Origin: Bacteroidales bacterium | GTDB taxonomy: Bacteria > Bacteroidota > Bacteroidia > Bacteroidales > F082 | Assembly: GCA_017428285.1 (NCBI GenBank) | Contig: JAFRRE010000159.1 | Location: 1-64,000 of the forward strand | Length of the DNA stretch: 64,000 bases | Direction: 5' to 3' | Part shown: piece by piece, positions 34,499-43,326 of the stretch | How the letters are laid out: each line of letters starts with the position of its first letter | Numbering within the stretch: the first letter of the stretch is position 1 | Program-made: the position numbers and the translations under genes | Notes under the pieces: generated by a model | Seen by the model: the letters and a program-made list of their open reading frames with translations, nothing else | What the model was told of the DNA's origin: nothing | Database searches by the model: none

Positions 34499-35906
34499 AT
34501 TTTTTCTGCATCTCAAACACAACCGCATGAGGCATCTCGAACGAGTTCGGGAAGTCGATGCGGTAACGACCATCAGCCTCCTTGCAAAGGGAAGCTTTTT
34601 TCTTGCTGCCTAAGACTTTGATTTTTCCTGTCTTCAGCTTTATGTCCTTGGCCTCAAACCAATAAGTGTCGGGAACTGGGTTTTCCTGTTCATCCAAGAG
34701 GAAAATGCCGTAGACTTTGTCGCCTTTCTGCGTGAAGCGGAACTTGCCGTAAGTGAAAGGATAGATGGGTCGCGTGCCGTAGATGGCTTCGCCGTTCACC
34801 TGCATCCATTCGCCGATTTCCTTCATGCGGAGCAGGGCGGTGTCGGGCAGGTTGCCGTCGGCATCGGGGCCCACGTTGAGGAGGAAGTTGCCGCCTTTGG
34901 CCACGATGTCGCACAAGAGATGGATGAGTTTGTTGGTGCTTTTGTAAGTGTCGGTGGAGACATACGACCACGAGTTACCCATCGACATGCAGGTTTCCCA
35001 GGGATAGGGTAGGAGTGAATCGGGGACTTGCTGTTCGGGAGTCTGATAGTTCTCGTATTTGCCGCCTACCGAGCGGTCGACGATGATGAGGTCGGGATTG
35101 TTTTCGCGGGCGATTTCGGCTACTTTGGGCATGTCAATGTCCTGGATGTAGCCTTGGCAGCCGAGCCACGGGCGTGTCTCTTCGTTCACGCTCCATTCTG
35201 GGCGCACCCAGCCACCGTCGAGCCATAGGATGTCGATGTCGCCATAATTGTGGGTAAGCTCGCGTATCTGTCTATGGGTGAATTGTTTGTATTTCTCAAA
35301 ACGCTCGGGCATGGCGGTCGGGTCGTAGTTGACATTGCGGTCGGGGGTGGCCCATTCGTGTGCCCAATAGTCATCGCAGTGCCAGTCGGGTTTCGAGAAG
35401 TAAAGGCCTGTCCAGAAACCTTTGTCACGGAAGGCTTTCACCACTTCTCTGGTAATGTCGGCCTTCGGGTTTTTCGAGAATGGGCAGCTTGGGTCGACAG
35501 TGGAGTAGGAAGTCTCCTTCGTGTCGAACATGCAGAAGCCGTCGTGGTGCTTCGTGGTGAAGACGACATATTTCATGCCCGCGTTTTTGGCGGCCTCGGC
35601 CCATTTTGAAGGGTCGAATTGTTGCGGGTTGAAGGTCTTGTTAAGGTTTTGGTAATCAGTCTTATATTGGTAATAATCGGCGCCATTGCGGTTGATCCAA
35701 GGCTCGTTGCAGATGGACCACGACTCCACTACTTCCCATTGGGTGTAGATGCCCCAATGCATCATGAAGCCGAATTTCAGGTCCTGCCATTGGCTGATAC
35801 GATTGGTGATGACGGGGTTGGTTTCTGGGAGTTGGTCGTCGGTTTGGGCGAACGACAAAGTGTAAATGATGCTTAATAATGCAAATAGAATGGCTTTTTT
35901 ATTCAT
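34497..35906 (-). CDS. GH29 alpha-L-fucosidase
   Basis: A 469-residue exported glycosidase. The start is the ATG at 35906; a TTG six bases earlier is unlikely. The signal peptide is about 1-20 (ending SFAQ). GH29 hallmarks are KFGFMMHWGIYTQWE, GMKYVVFTTKHHDGFCMFDT, the nucleophile Asp in DILWLDGGW, and NFLLNVGPDADGNLP. It removes terminal L-fucose from host mucin, milk or plant glycans in the periplasm or at the surface. No SusC/SusD pair is adjacent, so it is not part of a classical polysaccharide utilisation locus within this window. An AraC-type gene lies downstream. Confidence 0.95.
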   Translation of the reverse strand: MNKKAILFALLSIIYTLSFAQTDDQLPETNPVITNRISQWQDLKFGFMMHWGIYTQWEVVESWSICNEPWINRNGADYYQYKTDYQNLNKTFNPQQFDPSKWAEAAKNAGMKYVVFTTKHHDGFCMFDTKETSYSTVDPSCPFSKNPKADITREVVKAFRDKGFWTGLYFSKPDWHCDDYWAHEWATPDRNVNYDPTAMPERFEKYKQFTHRQIRELTHNYGDIDILWLDGGWVRPEWSVNEETRPWLGCQGYIQDIDMPKVAEIARENNPDLIIVDRSVGGKYENYQTPEQQVPDSLLPYPWETCMSMGNSWSYVSTDTYKSTNKLIHLLCDIVAKGGNFLLNVGPDADGNLPDTALLRMKEIGEWMQVNGEAIYGTRPIYPFTYGKFRFTQKGDKVYGIFLLDEQENPVPDTYWFEAKDIKLKTGKIKVLGSKKKASLCKEADGRYRIDFPNSFEMPHAVVFEMQKK

Positions 35907-35928
35907 GATCAAAATGCTTTTATGGCGT

Positions 35929-35936
35929 CAAAGATA
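35929..35936 (-). promoter_or_regulatory. -7 element of the fucosidase gene
   Basis: On the minus strand, TATCTTTG, a full match, 22 bases before the start. It begins just after the terminator of the upstream gene. Confidence 0.5.
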
Positions 35937-35943
35937 CGAAAAA

Positions 35944-35977
35944 ACCACGATTCGCAGCGCGCACTGCAAATCGTGGT
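35944..35977 (-). terminator. Terminator of the zeta-like/66-residue gene pair
   Basis: ACCACGATT + GCAG pairs with CTGC + AATCGTGGT across a 6-base loop, with a C/A mismatch between the blocks. On the minus strand a TTTTTT run follows. Confidence 0.8.
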
Positions 35978-36000
35978 AGGTTTCTATGTGACGAAGGAGA

Positions 36001-36201
36001 TTATTCCTGTTCCATCAGGGCTTTGACTTCCTTGGCTTTCACGGTGTAGATGTTACCATCGGCATCGCAGAAGCAGAAGGTGCCATTGTGGCGGCAGCGC
36101 ATGGTGAGCAAGCGTTGCATGGAGAGGTCGAGGCCACTCATCAGCTTTTTGGTGAAGGAGGATACTTCATTCTTCTTGGCATTCACTGTTACTGTTGTCA
36201 T
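36001..36201 (-). CDS. Small 66-residue protein overlapping the zeta-like gene
   Basis: A basic 66-residue protein I do not recognise. The start at 36201 (MTTVTVNAKKNEVSSFTKKL) lies inside the end of the zeta-like gene, an overlap of 35 bases in a different frame. The middle contains RLLTMRCRHNGTFCFCDADG, with three Cys and a possible beta-hairpin. The Lys/Glu-rich end is VKAKEVKALMEQE. The shared promoter and terminator argue for one transcript. It could be the antitoxin-like partner of the kinase, although in classical epsilon-zeta systems the antitoxin gene comes first. Confidence 0.65.
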   Translation of the reverse strand: MTTVTVNAKKNEVSSFTKKLMSGLDLSMQRLLTMRCRHNGTFCFCDADGNIYTVKAKEVKALMEQE

Positions 36202-36760
36202 ATTGTCTGATCTTTTTAAATTTTTCTTCGTTGTAAAATTTGATGGATTTGATGTTTCCTTCGGCGATGATTTCGGAGGGCATGATGCTGTTGTCAATGA
36301 ACAGGAAATAGTCAACGACGGGGCAATAAAGGTGGAATAGGTTCTTGATGCCCGCCTTGTAGCGCCTGCGGATAATGTTGTCGTCCACATGATGACCGCC
36401 ATGCTTCACTCGCTCCGCCACGCGCTTGATGGCTAGTTCGGGACTTTGCAGCCAGAAATAGACAAGGCTGGCTTTGTAGCCCTGTTCGCGAGCCTTGAGG
36501 ATGAGGGAGTGATAGGATTTGGCAGCCAAGGTGGTTTCGATGGCAAAATCAACTTTGTCAGCGATGTGTTTTTTGATGCATGTCAACATCAGGCGACCTG
36601 CGGCGACCTTGGCACCGTCGGGGTTGAGCGGCGACAGACCCTTGGCGATTTCATCGCAGTTGACGAACTCCTTGCACTGCAGCGTCTCAGGCAAAACAGT
36701 CAAGGAGGCTGTGGTCTTTCCAGCTCCGTTACATCCTGATATGATATATAAATTAGGCAT
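36167..36760 (-). CDS. Zeta-toxin-like P-loop kinase
   Basis: A 197-residue P-loop protein. The ATG at 36760 is chosen because it places the Walker A motif GCNGAGKTT at residues 9-17, as usual for the family. VNCDEIAKGLSP carries the substrate-binding Asp, and FAIETTLAAKSY and VYFWLQSPELAIKRVAERV(K)HGG match zeta-toxin/predicted ATPase proteins. Zeta toxins phosphorylate UDP-N-acetylglucosamine and so block cell-wall synthesis. Many chromosomal relatives of this size are uncharacterised kinases. It overlaps the small gene downstream and has a consensus promoter upstream. Confidence 0.82.
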   Translation of the reverse strand: MPNLYIISGCNGAGKTTASLTVLPETLQCKEFVNCDEIAKGLSPLNPDGAKVAAGRLMLTCIKKHIADKVDFAIETTLAAKSYHSLILKAREQGYKASLVYFWLQSPELAIKRVAERVKHGGHHVDDNIIRRRYKAGIKNLFHLYCPVVDYFLFIDNSIMPSEIIAEGNIKSIKFYNEEKFKKIRQYDNSNSECQEE

Positions 36761-36814
36761 CAAATAATAATTCTGCTCGTTTTTGTGATGACATATTTCA
36801 TGCCAATTCACGCT

Positions 36815-36844
36815 GCAAAGATACAAAAAATGTGAATGTGTCAA
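36815..36844 (-). promoter_or_regulatory. Promoter of the zeta-like gene
   Basis: On the minus strand, TTG (36842-36844), an 18-base spacer, TATCTTTGC (36815-36823). Confidence 0.65.
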
Positions 36845-36979
36845 CACTTTTCCACACTTTTCCACGATATTTTTTGGGGATTTCCTTTTAATTATCTGAA
36901 AATCAAAGATAATCCAATTCAATAATTGTTGTGGTCATTTCACTATTTTTTCGTACTTTTACCGCCTCAATCCAACGCA

Positions 36980-37543
36980 ATGAAGATTCGTACGATTATC
37001 GGATTACTACTTTTAGCTCTGGCGGTATGTTCCTGTCAGAAGCCCGTGGAGTATCCTATCGAGCCAAAGATTACATACGAGGGTTTCACCTATTTGATTA
37101 ATGCTGACAGTACATTCAGCGGTGAGGGTATCATTGCTTTTTCTTATACCGATGGCGACGGTGACCTTGGCCTTGACGACAGCGATACATTGCCGCCTTT
37201 CGGCTTCCACGACGCACATTATTATAATATGGTGATTGATTACCTGAAATGTGTCAATGGCGAGTTCGTAAAGACGCCGCTGCTGAGTCCTCATGTGCCG
37301 ACCAGTCCTGCCGACACGCTTGTGCTTTACGATACGGTGACCTTCAATGCCCGTTTCAAACGACTTCGTGACTCGGAGGAACCGAAGGCCATCAGTGGCA
37401 CGATGGAGTACAAGCTTACAGTACAAAATCCTTTCTCACCCAACGACACGGTGAAGTTTGAGATTCGTATCCTTGACCGTGCATTGCATGAAAGCAATGT
37501 GATACAGACCGAGCCCATTTTTACTAATCCTACAATGAAATAA
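36980..37543 (+). CDS. Bacteroidetes lipoprotein, unknown function
   Basis: A 187-residue lipoprotein with lipobox AVCSC (second Cys about 20). The start at 36980 gives the correct lipoprotein signal; a longer frame upstream is rejected. The body has a Ca-loop-like FSYTDGDGDLGLDDSDTLPP and the strand-rich ending EIRILDRALHESNVIQTEPI. This pattern recurs in a conserved but unnamed family of Bacteroidetes lipoproteins. It starts a run of four co-oriented genes for exported proteins; the M1 peptidase gene begins 12 bases downstream. Confidence 0.8.
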   Translation: MKIRTIIGLLLLALAVCSCQKPVEYPIEPKITYEGFTYLINADSTFSGEGIIAFSYTDGDGDLGLDDSDTLPPFGFHDAHYYNMVIDYLKCVNGEFVKTPLLSPHVPTSPADTLVLYDTVTFNARFKRLRDSEEPKAISGTMEYKLTVQNPFSPNDTVKFEIRILDRALHESNVIQTEPIFTNPTMK

Positions 37544-37555
37544 TAATACAGCAAT

Positions 37556-39853
37556 ATGAAACGACTTTTATTATTCTTAGTTTTGTTATTGACTTTTGCC
37601 AGTTTACAAGCGCAAACCGTTGGCGAGAACATTGATGTTACGCACTATGAAATCCACCTTTGGGGCTTCGACTTTACCAATCGCACGCTGCAAGGTGAGG
37701 CTTTTGTTGACTTCAACACAACAGCCAGTCTTTCCACCCTCGTGCTGGAGCTGAAGACCCTCACCGTCACCGACGTGGCCTCCGACTACTACGGTGTGGA
37801 GAGTTTCAGCCAAGAGGGCGATTTCCTTACCATCGTTTTCGATGAGACCATAGCCGCCAACGAGCATGTCACCTTAGACGTGCGCTATGGAGGATCTACC
37901 TTCAACGAGACCTGGGGCGGCGTGGAATGGTGGGGCGCCGATTATGTCTATAACCTTGGCGTGGGTTTCGACAGCCAACCACACAATCTCGGCAAGACTT
38001 GGTTCCCCTGCGTGGACAACTTTACCGACAAGGCCACCTACGACCTGATCATCAGCGTCAGTAATGACAAGAAGGCCATCTGTGGCGGTAACCTTGTGGA
38101 ACATTATGACAATGGAGATGGTACTTCCACTTGGCATTGGTTTACGCCTCAAGAGATTTCGACCTATCACATCTCGTTCGCCATCGGCGATTACGAACTG
38201 TGGCAAGATACCTATGAAGGCCTTAATGGTGACATCCTGATCGATGTGTACGCCAAACCCAACCAAATGAATAATGTACCAGGAACTTTTGTCCACATCA
38301 AGGAAATCATTGCGTTCTTCGAAGAGAACCTTGGTCCTTATCCTTTCAACCGTATCGGCTATGTCAGCACGGGCAAGGGCTGCATGGAGCATACCGACAA
38401 TATCGCTTTTGCAGCAAGCATCATCGACGGCACCACCTCGGGCGAGGAGTATGTGGCGCATGAGCTGTCGCACATGTGGTCGGGCAACCTGGTGACTTGT
38501 GCCGAAGCGGGCGATATGTGGCTCAACGAAGGCTTCGCCCAGTTCTGGGGTGCATTCTACGAAGCCGGTGTTTATGGTGAACAGCATTTCCAGAATACGA
38601 TTTCGAATAAGGTTAGTGCCATCACAGCATGGTGCAATAGCCCCTCCAACTGGATGCCGCTCAACAACATGCCCTTGAACATGACCTACGACAGTGATGC
38701 GGTCTATGAGCGCGGTGCGGTCATTGTCAACACGATGATGAACTACATGGGTCGCGAGAATTTCCTGGCAGCCATGCGAGCCTATTTCCAACAATATGCC
38801 TATCGGACAGCTACCTCCGAGCAACTGTGTGAAGCCTTAACCCAATATTCTGGCATTGACATGCACGGTTTCTTTGACACCTATGTCTATTCAAGCGGTA
38901 TGCCTAATCTGTTTGCATCAATAATCTCTATCGAACCAGTCGGTGGTCAATACGAAGTGACGCTTGACTTGCACTATCAACATATTGGCGACACCCACAT
39001 AGGCCAAAGCAACATCTGCGAACTGACATTCATTGGCCCCGACTTTCAGTGGGTCACTGAGAAAGTGAGTTGGGACAACCAGCATGGCAGTGCAACAGTC
39101 ATCCTCGACTTTGAGCCTGTGTGTATGGTAAGCGACATCAACAACAACTGGTTGGACGGAAAGCAGCAGAAGACCGTTATGGTGAAGACATCGGCACAAC
39201 AAGTTTGCCCTGGCTTCAGGTTCGAGGCCACCGCTCTGGCAGATTCGTTGTTTGTCGCAGTAGAGAACAACTTGGTGGGTCCTTACAATGATCCTTTGAT
39301 TCCCAATCTGACCCTTTCGTCCAAGCATTTCTGGTTCATCAACCGTTATGACTTTGGTACGGCTAAGGTGAAGGGTATGTTTGATTACTCAAAGACCCAG
39401 GACGGCGACATCATCCAATCCGAAAACGATTCGGCCACTTTGCTTTACCGCAAGAACGCTTCGGAGGCTTGGCACGAAATCGCCCACACGATCTATTCAG
39501 GCTCCACTTGGAAAGTAGGTCGTCTTGTGGTCGATGATGTCATGCCGGGTGAATATGCCATCGCTGTATGGGACAAGGAAGCACTCAGTACTGAGGAATA
39601 TGCCGAGCCGGAGAAGCAGATGCAACTATTCCCCAATCCTTCCAAAGACAAGGTTCGCCTGACTTGGAATGGCGTTTGTGATGGTGTCATCCGCGTCCTT
39701 AGCATGGATGGGAAAGAAGTGAGAAACGTTACGTTTATCAAAACGGACAACCTTGAGCTTTCAATGGAAGGCTTGGCAAAGGGTTGCTACACAGTGGTGC
39801 GCCTCAATCAGGTTAGCACGGTAATGGAAACCAAGAAATTAATCATCAAATGA
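37556..39853 (+). CDS. M1-family metallopeptidase with T9SS sorting domain
   Basis: A 765-residue secreted zinc peptidase. The signal peptide (about 1-20) is followed by an aminopeptidase N-like beta domain. The substrate loop is GCMEHTDNIAF (GxMEN type). The zinc site is HELSH (302-306), with the third ligand Glu in LNEGFAQFW, matching HExxH-x18-E. After the catalytic and C-terminal domains the protein ends in a type A T9SS sorting domain (LFPNPSKDKVRLTW ... VLSMDGKEV ... GCYTVVRLN ... KLIIK). It probably trims peptides at the cell surface. Its stop overlaps the next start. Confidence 0.93.
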   Translation: MKRLLLFLVLLLTFASLQAQTVGENIDVTHYEIHLWGFDFTNRTLQGEAFVDFNTTASLSTLVLELKTLTVTDVASDYYGVESFSQEGDFLTIVFDETIAANEHVTLDVRYGGSTFNETWGGVEWWGADYVYNLGVGFDSQPHNLGKTWFPCVDNFTDKATYDLIISVSNDKKAICGGNLVEHYDNGDGTSTWHWFTPQEISTYHISFAIGDYELWQDTYEGLNGDILIDVYAKPNQMNNVPGTFVHIKEIIAFFEENLGPYPFNRIGYVSTGKGCMEHTDNIAFAASIIDGTTSGEEYVAHELSHMWSGNLVTCAEAGDMWLNEGFAQFWGAFYEAGVYGEQHFQNTISNKVSAITAWCNSPSNWMPLNNMPLNMTYDSDAVYERGAVIVNTMMNYMGRENFLAAMRAYFQQYAYRTATSEQLCEALTQYSGIDMHGFFDTYVYSSGMPNLFASIISIEPVGGQYEVTLDLHYQHIGDTHIGQSNICELTFIGPDFQWVTEKVSWDNQHGSATVILDFEPVCMVSDINNNWLDGKQQKTVMVKTSAQQVCPGFRFEATALADSLFVAVENNLVGPYNDPLIPNLTLSSKHFWFINRYDFGTAKVKGMFDYSKTQDGDIIQSENDSATLLYRKNASEAWHEIAHTIYSGSTWKVGRLVVDDVMPGEYAIAVWDKEALSTEEYAEPEKQMQLFPNPSKDKVRLTWNGVCDGVIRVLSMDGKEVRNVTFIKTDNLELSMEGLAKGCYTVVRLNQVSTVMETKKLIIK

Positions 39854-40380
39854 GAAATAAAATGAAGAATATCAAGTATTTGTCGGTTTTGCTCATGCTG
39901 AGCTTCCTTTTCGTTTCGTGCGAAAAACAGCCTCAGGAGAACGAATGGGAAAAGTATTATGGATACACCAATGAGGAAATCGTTGGGTCATATGCCTTTT
40001 CCAACGTCAAGGATGCCTTTGATGACTTGACCGAAAGCAGCTATTGTCATATCTGCGAAGATGCCAGAATCAATATCACGGCTAGCTCGGGGAACGCTAT
40101 AGAGTTTAATGTCAATTGCCCGAGCGATGAGTTCAACCGCACATTTGAGGGTAGACCGTGTTTTACTGATGATGACTTCCTGATTAACATGACCGCTCCT
40201 TCGGGGAACGCACATCCAGATTATGAGTTGACGGTTTATGTCTATAAAAATGCCCAAGGTAAAATCCGTCTTCACGGTTTTGCTCGGCATATCACGTATG
40301 AAATCAAAGTGGAAAACGACATGACAGTTTATTATGTCAAGTCTAAGGTCAATTATTATTTCGATGTCATTAAAAACTAA
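39850..40380 (+). CDS. Lipoprotein following the M1 peptidase, unknown
   Basis: A 176-residue lipoprotein (lipobox LFVSC). The start overlaps the M1 stop by four bases; an internal ATG at 39862 is an alternative. The mature part is acidic and strand-rich, with a Cys pair in SSYCHICEDARINI, a motif ITASSGNAIEFNVNC and a near repeat NMTAPSGNAHPDYEL about 45 residues later, hinting at two related beta units. No family is recognised. Coupling to the peptidase suggests an accessory or inhibitory role at the surface (inference). Confidence 0.75.
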   Translation: MRNKMKNIKYLSVLLMLSFLFVSCEKQPQENEWEKYYGYTNEEIVGSYAFSNVKDAFDDLTESSYCHICEDARINITASSGNAIEFNVNCPSDEFNRTFEGRPCFTDDDFLINMTAPSGNAHPDYELTVYVYKNAQGKIRLHGFARHITYEIKVENDMTVYYVKSKVNYYFDVIKN

Positions 40381-40392
40381 ATACTTACAACT

Positions 40393-41589
40393 ATGAAAAA
40401 AGGATTATTTACTTTGGCTATCCTCGTGATGGCATTTGGAAATGTTGGTTTCGCACAACACAAAGTGAATCTGAAATCAGATGCGACGGCCAATGTGCTC
40501 AAGCACTATGGCGTTCGCGACGAAACAACTTTGGTGCCGGAGAGCGCTACTTGGGAAACCACTTATGGTGAAAAGTATCGTACTGTTTACACTTACGATG
40601 AGTATGATTATTATCTCATTGAAGAGTACACAAAAATAGATGAAGGCGATGGTTGGAAGGACTATTTCAAGATTACCTATGAATACGACTTCAACGGTAA
40701 TGTACTTGAAGCTTTGGCCATGTCTGCATACGAAACTGGTGTGATGGAAAACGAGGCTCGCGCTTCCTATACATACGATGGCGATCAGTTAAGTGAAGTC
40801 ATTTATCAAGAATGGGAAGACGGAACTTGGGTGAACGAAATGAAAGAGGTCTATAACTATAATGGAGATGTGACCAATGTCCTTTATTGGGATTGGAACG
40901 GTACCAATTGGACTTCTGATGAACTTTATACCTATACCCGTAGTGGCAACACCATCGAACTTATCATGCAATACATGCAAGGCGGTGCTTGGCAAAACGA
41001 TGAGAAAGAGATTATCACCCTTAATTTTGATGAGAGAGTCACTGAAATCCTCAATCAAGACTGGGTTGGCTCTTCATGGGTCAATGATGAATTGACAACC
41101 TACAATTTTGAAGGCGATGTTTTCCCCACCAAGACCGTGAAGGAATGGAACGGCTCGGATTGGGAGAATCATCTGAAGTTTGAATACGCTTATGACGGCA
41201 GTGGTAACGCAGTGAGTGGTCTTTGCCTTGGTTTTGGAGGTTATGACTGGGTGTCAGAAGATGGTGATATCGAGATGGCATTCGGCAATGGAGAAAAGAG
41301 TAACGAATACTACGGCTATTGGGTTGAAGTGGTCTATGTCGATCTGACAAGTGTGAACGAAAACGTTTCTGCTGCTAGCTTCAAAGTGTATCCCGTGCCT
41401 GCCGAGAATGAAATCCAGATTCAGGCCGAAGGTTTCCAGAAAGCTGAAATCTATAGTCTTACTGGACAGAAACTGATGGAAAGCCTGGTTGAGAAGATGA
41501 ATGTCAGTTCGTTGAGTCAAGGCGTTTACATGCTGAAGGTTTATGACCAATCAGGAAATGCCGAAACACAAAGAATTGTCGTGAAATAA
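40393..41589 (+). CDS. Secreted Trp-rich repeat protein with T9SS sorting domain
   Basis: A 398-residue secreted protein with a signal peptide (about 1-21, ending GFAQ). The centre (about 90-290) holds around five units of roughly 35-40 residues. Each pairs a W-containing strand (WEDGTWVNE, WNGTNWTSD, GGAWQNDEK, WVGSSWVND, WNGSDWENH) with a Y-x-Y strand and a G-x-V/D turn, resembling YD-type beta repeats. The end is a T9SS type A sorting domain (VYPVPAENEIQIQ ... IYSLTGQKL ... GVYMLKVYD ... RIVVK). The repeats may bind a surface ligand; none is known. Downstream lies a hairpin repeat array. Confidence 0.85.
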   Translation: MKKGLFTLAILVMAFGNVGFAQHKVNLKSDATANVLKHYGVRDETTLVPESATWETTYGEKYRTVYTYDEYDYYLIEEYTKIDEGDGWKDYFKITYEYDFNGNVLEALAMSAYETGVMENEARASYTYDGDQLSEVIYQEWEDGTWVNEMKEVYNYNGDVTNVLYWDWNGTNWTSDELYTYTRSGNTIELIMQYMQGGAWQNDEKEIITLNFDERVTEILNQDWVGSSWVNDELTTYNFEGDVFPTKTVKEWNGSDWENHLKFEYAYDGSGNAVSGLCLGFGGYDWVSEDGDIEMAFGNGEKSNEYYGYWVEVVYVDLTSVNENVSAASFKVYPVPAENEIQIQAEGFQKAEIYSLTGQKLMESLVEKMNVSSLSQGVYMLKVYDQSGNAETQRIVVK

Positions 41590-41593
41590 TTGT

Positions 41594-41721
41594 GTTGTAG
41601 GACTGTCGTACCACGGCAATGTTGTAGGGCTGTCGTACCACGGCAATGTTGTAGGGCTGTCGTATCACGGCAGCCGCACAGGGTAAATATCCCAGCGGCT
41701 GCCACGGTGTGACAGCACTAC
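41594..41721. repeat. Tandem and inverted hairpin-repeat array
   Basis: Three direct copies of a unit of about 27 bases start at 41594, 41621 and 41648 (core GTTGTAGGGCTGTCGTACC, then ACGGCA). After an 11-base or so A/T-containing spacer an inverted copy follows (41695-41721). The third and inverted copies can form a long stem. It lies between convergent genes and could stop both transcripts. One further copy sits at 17034-17063. Confidence 0.85.
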
Positions 41722-41726
41722 AAGTA

Positions 41727-43235
41727 TCATTTCTTTAACGTAATCCTGAAGGTCGTTCCTTCGCCCACGACGGAGGATTTTACAAAAATCTTGCCTTTGT
41801 GGTAGTCTTCGATGATGCGCTTGGCCAGCGAAAGACCTAAGCCCCAGCCACGTTTCTTGCTTGTGAAGCCAGGGTTAAACACTTGGTTGATTTGCGACTT
41901 CGGAATACCCTTGCCCGTGTCACTCAAGTCAAGGTGGATGTGGTCACCATCGTCGATGAGGTCGAGGGTGATTTTGCCGTGGTCGCCCATGGCGTCGACA
42001 GAGTTTTTGGTCAGGTTTTCGAGCACCCAGCGGAACAGCGAAGGAATCAAAGGCATAATCAGTTCGCCATCGGGCAGGTTGACTTCAAACTCGAACTTCT
42101 TGGAGAACCGCTTTTGCAGGTAGTCCATCGTGTCGCGGATGAGGTAGTTGATGTCGGTGGGTTCGGGAGTTGGCACAGAACCGATTTTCGAGAAGCGGTC
42201 GGTGACGATTTGCAGGCGTTCGATGTCTTTTTCCATCTCGTAGGTGCCCAAGAAAGGCTCTTCTTGCATTTTCAAAAGTTCAATCCAGCCCATCAATGAG
42301 GAAAGCGGGGTGCCTAGTTGGTGTGCAGTTTCCTTAGCCATGCCAGCCCATACCTGGTTTTGCTCCGAACGGCGGGCATAGCTGAAGAGCAGATAGGCGA
42401 TGAGTAAGAACAAAGCAAATACAACAAACTGGATGACAGGGTAGTAGCGCATCTGTTGCACCAAGTCGGTGGTACGGTAGAAGATGGTGGCCTTGCCTTT
42501 GTTCATGAACTCGATTTGCAGCGGGTCGTTCTCGTTGCGCATGATTTCCAACTGTTGTCGCACGTAGTTGGTGTCACGCATCATGAGGGAGTCGAGATTA
42601 CCGAAGCTGAGGATGGTGTCCTGTGCTTCATTGGTGACGATGACAGGAACACCCATCGAGTTGAGCGTGATTTCCTCCATGAAGTGGTCGATCATATCCT
42701 CCAACACAGCTTTCAAGTCGGTGTAGATTTGCGACTCGTTGTAGTACAGCCATTGCACGGTGCCGTAGCCAGGGTCGATTTTGATGGGCGGATATTTGGA
42801 ATAGGCGCTTTTCATCTCCACGTCGAAGATTTCCTTCTTGTCTTGTGACGCTGGCAGGTTGCTTTTGAATATGATATTGTCCTTGCTGTCGGTGATGACC
42901 AAAGGGATGCTGATGTTGTTGCGGATGATATCGAGGTAGATGGCCGTATTCTCGTTGGTCGAGATGTCGATGACGCTTCGGTAGGCGTTTGCTAGAAGGT
43001 CGACGCGCAATTGTTCCTGTTCGCTCACCTTGTTGAAAAACTCTTCGGTCGACTGCATCATCACGGCATGCTGCTCCATGGCGGCAGCCCACATCTTCAC
43101 TTGTCGCGTCTCTTGTATGGCAATGGATTTCACCAAATGGTTGGTGTACCACAAGGAGGCACCGATAATGAGCAGGGCTACGACAGCCAAGGCCCATTTC
43201 CAATGCTTTTTGTTGGTATAGAGGTTCGTTTTCAC
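41727..43235 (-). CDS. Membrane sensor histidine kinase
   Basis: A 502-residue kinase with an N-terminal transmembrane helix (about 13-32), a periplasmic sensor region to about 275, and a second helix (FVVFALFLLIAYLLFSYA). The H-box is GMAKETAHQLGTPLSSLMGW (His about residue 305). An HATPase domain follows: N-box ENLTKNSVDAMGDHG, DTGKGIP, and the GWGLGLSLAKRI glycine box. No response regulator is adjacent. The only start that precedes the first helix is a GTG; a TATCTTTG sequence overlaps it on the same strand, so the true promoter is unclear. It lies downstream of rpoN. Confidence 0.9.
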   Translation of the reverse strand: MKTNLYTNKKHWKWALAVVALLIIGASLWYTNHLVKSIAIQETRQVKMWAAAMEQHAVMMQSTEEFFNKVSEQEQLRVDLLANAYRSVIDISTNENTAIYLDIIRNNISIPLVITDSKDNIIFKSNLPASQDKKEIFDVEMKSAYSKYPPIKIDPGYGTVQWLYYNESQIYTDLKAVLEDMIDHFMEEITLNSMGVPVIVTNEAQDTILSFGNLDSLMMRDTNYVRQQLEIMRNENDPLQIEFMNKGKATIFYRTTDLVQQMRYYPVIQFVVFALFLLIAYLLFSYARRSEQNQVWAGMAKETAHQLGTPLSSLMGWIELLKMQEEPFLGTYEMEKDIERLQIVTDRFSKIGSVPTPEPTDINYLIRDTMDYLQKRFSKKFEFEVNLPDGELIMPLIPSLFRWVLENLTKNSVDAMGDHGKITLDLIDDGDHIHLDLSDTGKGIPKSQINQVFNPGFTSKKRGWGLGLSLAKRIIEDYHKGKIFVKSSVVGEGTTFRITLKK

Positions 43236-43326
43236 AAAGATAAAAACGATAATGTTCGAAAATTATTGTAGTTCGGCTGGATTTGCAATTCAACCGTGCC
43301 GAATTGGGGATTTTCGATCCCCTTTG

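Noticed and set aside
37874..38824. Long minus-strand open frame opposite the M1 peptidase gene
   Set aside because: It lies wholly under the HExxH-containing gene, without family resemblance or promoter.
41594..41721. CRISPR array
   Set aside because: The units are adjacent copies of the whole 27-base element with no unique spacers, one copy is inverted, and no cas gene is nearby.
43235..43242. TATCTTTG overlapping the start of the sensor kinase as its promoter
   Set aside because: On the coding strand it overlaps the GTG start, so a transcript from it would begin inside the gene. Treated as coincidence unless a start site is mapped there.
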